A stretch of DNA of 64,000 nt, from contig CANGIF010000008.1 in assembly GCA_947453885.1 (NCBI GenBank), positions 1-64,000 on the forward strand. Reading direction: 5' to 3'. The DNA is from Flavobacteriaceae bacterium (lineage in GTDB: Bacteria; Bacteroidota; Bacteroidia; Flavobacteriales; Flavobacteriaceae). Of this stretch, positions 61,954 through 64,000 are shown piece by piece. Made by a program: the position numbers and the translations under genes. The notes beneath the pieces are model-generated. The model was not told the origin of the DNA. It searched no databases and saw only the letters and a program-made list of their open reading frames with translations. How positions within the stretch are numbered: position 1 is the first letter of the stretch; each line of letters begins with the position of its first letter.

Positions 61954-63756
61954 TTACTCTCCTTTTTCAGCTAATTTTCGCTCCAATTCTGCTTGGAATT
62001 CTTCCATTACTGGTTTGACAGTATCTTCAGGTAAATCTGCAATTCTAATATACATTAACCCGTCAATTGCATTGTTAAACAAGGGATCTACATTAAAAGC
62101 TACTAATTTTGCGTTTTGTTTGATGTATTTTTTTATCAAAACGGGTAGTCTTAAATTACCCGGTTCTAATTCGTCAATAATTTTATCAAATTTATTCAAA
62201 TCCGATTCGGCTTCATCAAAAATAAAGTCCTTATCCGCATCTTTTAGTTTTACTTTAAATTCTTTTTTGGGATGCACGTATTGCGCCACATAAGGGTCGT
62301 AATAATTCGATTTCATGAACTCAATCATCAGTGATTTTGAAAAATCAGAAAATTGATTGCTAATACTAACACCACCTAATAAAAATTTATGTTCAGGATA
62401 TCGAAGCGTGGTGTGGATAATGCCGCGCCATAATAAAAATAACGGCATTGGTTTTTGTTGGTACTCTTTAATAATGAAAGCGCGCCCCATTTCAATGGAT
62501 TTGCTCATCATGTCTTTTAGTTCGGATTCAATTCGGAATAATTCACTCAAATAAAATCCTTCAAAACCATATTTTGGATAAATTTCCGAACCCAATCCCA
62601 TTCGATAAGCACCTGCAATTTTTTTAGCTTCGTCATCCCACAGAAACATGTGGTGGTAATAGGTATCGTATTTATCTAAATCAATTGGTTTGTTTGTTCC
62701 TTCGCCGACTTCTCTAAATGTTGTTTCCCTTAAACGACCAATTTCATGTAGTATGTTTGGAATTTTTTCAGCCTCTGTAAAAAACACTTCGTAATTTTTA
62801 CTTTGTAAATATCTCCCATCTGTTTTACGTAGCTTTTCGATTTCTTCAATCATTTTTTCTGTGTTGGCAGGGGTTACTATTTTTTTTGGCGCTTTAGGAA
62901 TTTTTAGAGTTGGAGGCACTAAAAGCTTGTGCTCTTTTTCAAAAGGATTGGCCAACATGTAGGTTTTTTTTCTTAAAAATTCCGAAAATTCCTCAATGGT
63001 TTGGTGCTCGTTTTGTTCTGCTACCGAAATAGGTTTGCCAATTCTAACTTTAATAATTCTGTTTTTTTGGGTTAATACTTCCGATGGTAATTTTGCTGTT
63101 CGGAGTGTATCATCAATTTTTGAAAGAAAATAAAACAACCTACTGTTTTTAGCATGAAAATAAATCGGAACAACAGGAACTTGCGCTTTTCTAATCACTT
63201 TAATAGCTCCTTCTTCCCACGGTTTGTCAACCACAAGTTTACCGTCTTTATATGTAGAAACTTCACCAGCAGGAAAGATGCCCAAAGGTTTTCCGTCTTT
63301 TAAATGGCGCAAAGTCTCTTTAATTCCTATCACACTAGATTTAACATCTTTATGATTTTCAAAAGGGTTTACCGGCATGATATATTGCTTCATGGGTTCA
63401 ATTCGATGCAGCAAAAAATTAGCAATAATTTTAAAATTAGGTTCGCGTTCTAGCATTAATTTCAACAACAAAATACCGTCTATTCCTCCAAGGGGATGAT
63501 TGGAAACTGTAATATAAGCCCCATCTTTTGGAATTCTTTTTAAATCTTCTTCGGGAATTTCAAATTGAATGTGGAATTCTTTTACAATAGCGTTAAGAAA
63601 CTCCAACTCTTTTAAATGTTTATTTCTATCATAAAACTTATTGATGGTAGAAATTTTTAGAACTTTCATTAAAAGCCAGCCAGAAAAGGTTCCTAGAACC
63701 CCATATTTATCCGTGTTTATTGCTTTTGCAACTTCCTTAGCTGTAACTAAACCCAT
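61954..63756 (-). CDS. bifunctional acyltransferase (PlsC-like plus GNAT-like), OlsF type
   Basis: A 600-residue protein from ATG 63756 (MGLVTAKEVAKAINTDKYGV). Residues 70-270 are a PlsC-type acyltransferase: ITVSNHPLGGIDGILLLKLM and KPLGIFPAGEVSTYK. Residues 330-560 are a GNAT-like N-acyltransferase domain: IGRLRETTFREVGEGTNKPI, KIAGAYRMGLGSEI and YLSELFRIESE. This order matches OlsF, which makes ornithine or related aminolipids in Flavobacterium by N- then O-acylation. The histidine motif is H-x5-D rather than H-x4-D. It acts at the inner membrane. The amino-acid substrate (ornithine, glycine or other) cannot be read from the sequence. Confidence 0.82.
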   Translation of the reverse strand: MGLVTAKEVAKAINTDKYGVLGTFSGWLLMKVLKISTINKFYDRNKHLKELEFLNAIVKEFHIQFEIPEEDLKRIPKDGAYITVSNHPLGGIDGILLLKLMLEREPNFKIIANFLLHRIEPMKQYIMPVNPFENHKDVKSSVIGIKETLRHLKDGKPLGIFPAGEVSTYKDGKLVVDKPWEEGAIKVIRKAQVPVVPIYFHAKNSRLFYFLSKIDDTLRTAKLPSEVLTQKNRIIKVRIGKPISVAEQNEHQTIEEFSEFLRKKTYMLANPFEKEHKLLVPPTLKIPKAPKKIVTPANTEKMIEEIEKLRKTDGRYLQSKNYEVFFTEAEKIPNILHEIGRLRETTFREVGEGTNKPIDLDKYDTYYHHMFLWDDEAKKIAGAYRMGLGSEIYPKYGFEGFYLSELFRIESELKDMMSKSIEMGRAFIIKEYQQKPMPLFLLWRGIIHTTLRYPEHKFLLGGVSISNQFSDFSKSLMIEFMKSNYYDPYVAQYVHPKKEFKVKLKDADKDFIFDEAESDLNKFDKIIDELEPGNLRLPVLIKKYIKQNAKLVAFNVDPLFNNAIDGLMYIRIADLPEDTVKPVMEEFQAELERKLAEKGE

Positions 63757-63845
63757 TTGTTTTTTTGATTGGTGAACGAAACAAAGATAGAAAAAACTAT
63801 TAAACTCCAATTGTCATTTACTTATATTTCTTTGAAATTTTTAGC

Positions 63846-63874
63846 TTGTTTTGTTAGGTTTTTTACTACATTTG
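63846..63874 (+). promoter_or_regulatory. promoter of the exonuclease III gene
   Basis: TTG (63846-63848) and TACATTTG (63867-63874) are 18 bp apart. The -7 box lies 19 bases before the ATG. Confidence 0.55.
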
Positions 63875-63893
63875 GTTTTCTAAAAATAAAGGA

Positions 63894-64000
63894 ATGAAAA
63901 TAATTTCTTATAACGTAAACGGAATAAGAGCCGCCATTTCAAAAGGATTTATTGAATGGCTTCAAATTGCAAATCCAGATGTCATCTGTTTGCAAGAAAT
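63894..64000 (+). CDS. xth: exodeoxyribonuclease III, N-terminal part
   Basis: The first 35 codons of a gene cut by the window edge. They read MKIISYNVNGIRAAISKGFI and later NPDVICLQE, the N-terminus of the exonuclease III/AP endonuclease family: the Asn of the NVNGIR motif and the Glu of the LQE motif are active-site residues that bind metal and phosphate. The gene product would cut at abasic sites and degrade 3' ends. It is divergent from the acyltransferase gene. Confidence 0.88.
   Translation, partial: MKIISYNVNGIRAAISKGFIEWLQIANPDVICLQE

Noticed and set aside
1..64000. CRISPR arrays, rRNA and tRNA genes
   Set aside because: Looked for regularly spaced direct repeats and conserved RNA sequence words on reading through; none was found.

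Overview
The window is AT-rich chromosomal DNA from a member of the Flavobacteriaceae, most likely Flavobacterium or a close relative. The support is a gliding-motility lipoprotein gene (gldH), a surface protein with a type IX secretion C-terminal sorting domain, a TonB-dependent receptor with a carboxypeptidase-like N-terminal domain, a fused ornithine-lipid-type acyltransferase, and many promoters with the Bacteroidota -7 box TAnnTTTG. I saw no rRNA, tRNA or CRISPR array. All protein families are assigned by reading; no database search was possible.

Layout. 1-142 is the right end of an IS3-family insertion sequence. 536-8206 is a sucrose-type catabolic locus: a LacI regulator, then on the other strand a TonB-dependent receptor, a secreted thiol oxidoreductase, an MFS sugar transporter, a GH100-like invertase and a PfkB fructokinase, with two identical operators 21 bp apart between regulator and receptor. 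8219-8985 is a graveyard of gene fragments (a DUF4160-like gene and a toxin-antitoxin pair). 9032-17320 is an accessory island on the minus strand: a secreted protein, three small unknown proteins, a DUF3127 SSB-like protein, an FRG-domain protein, a Pif1-type helicase fused to leucine-rich repeats, and a 386-residue protein. Two promoters of this island carry the same 16-bp palindrome at exactly the same distance from the -7 box.

17620-29999 is mostly core: a YoaK-like membrane protein, an M13 peptidase, RicT, GldH, a class A penicillin-binding protein, a two-subunit 3-oxoacid CoA-transferase, an RlmI-like rRNA methyltransferase and a VanW-domain protein. 30072-32521 is an SOS-type mutagenesis operon (umuD, umuC, SRAP protein) with an inverted repeat next to its promoter. 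32881-33223 is a small gene interrupted in an A9 tract. 33269-47455 holds a parvulin-like protein, mfd, tdh, a large repetitive secreted protein, an HRDC protein beside a tail-less SSB, a zinc-ribbon gene under a palindromic operator, and a membrane M28 peptidase.

47814-60419 holds a crotonase, an NtrY-like kinase and an almost complete haem pathway: hemJ and hemH on the minus strand, an AraC-type regulator, then hemA-C-D-E-(GNAT)-F-(four-helix protein)-B on the plus strand. Together these convert glutamyl-tRNA to haem apart from the GSA aminotransferase step, which is not here; HemF is the oxygen-dependent enzyme and HemJ covers protoporphyrinogen oxidation. A c-type cytochrome lipoprotein follows. 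The window ends with a DUF1826 protein, a bifunctional acyltransferase and the start of exonuclease III.
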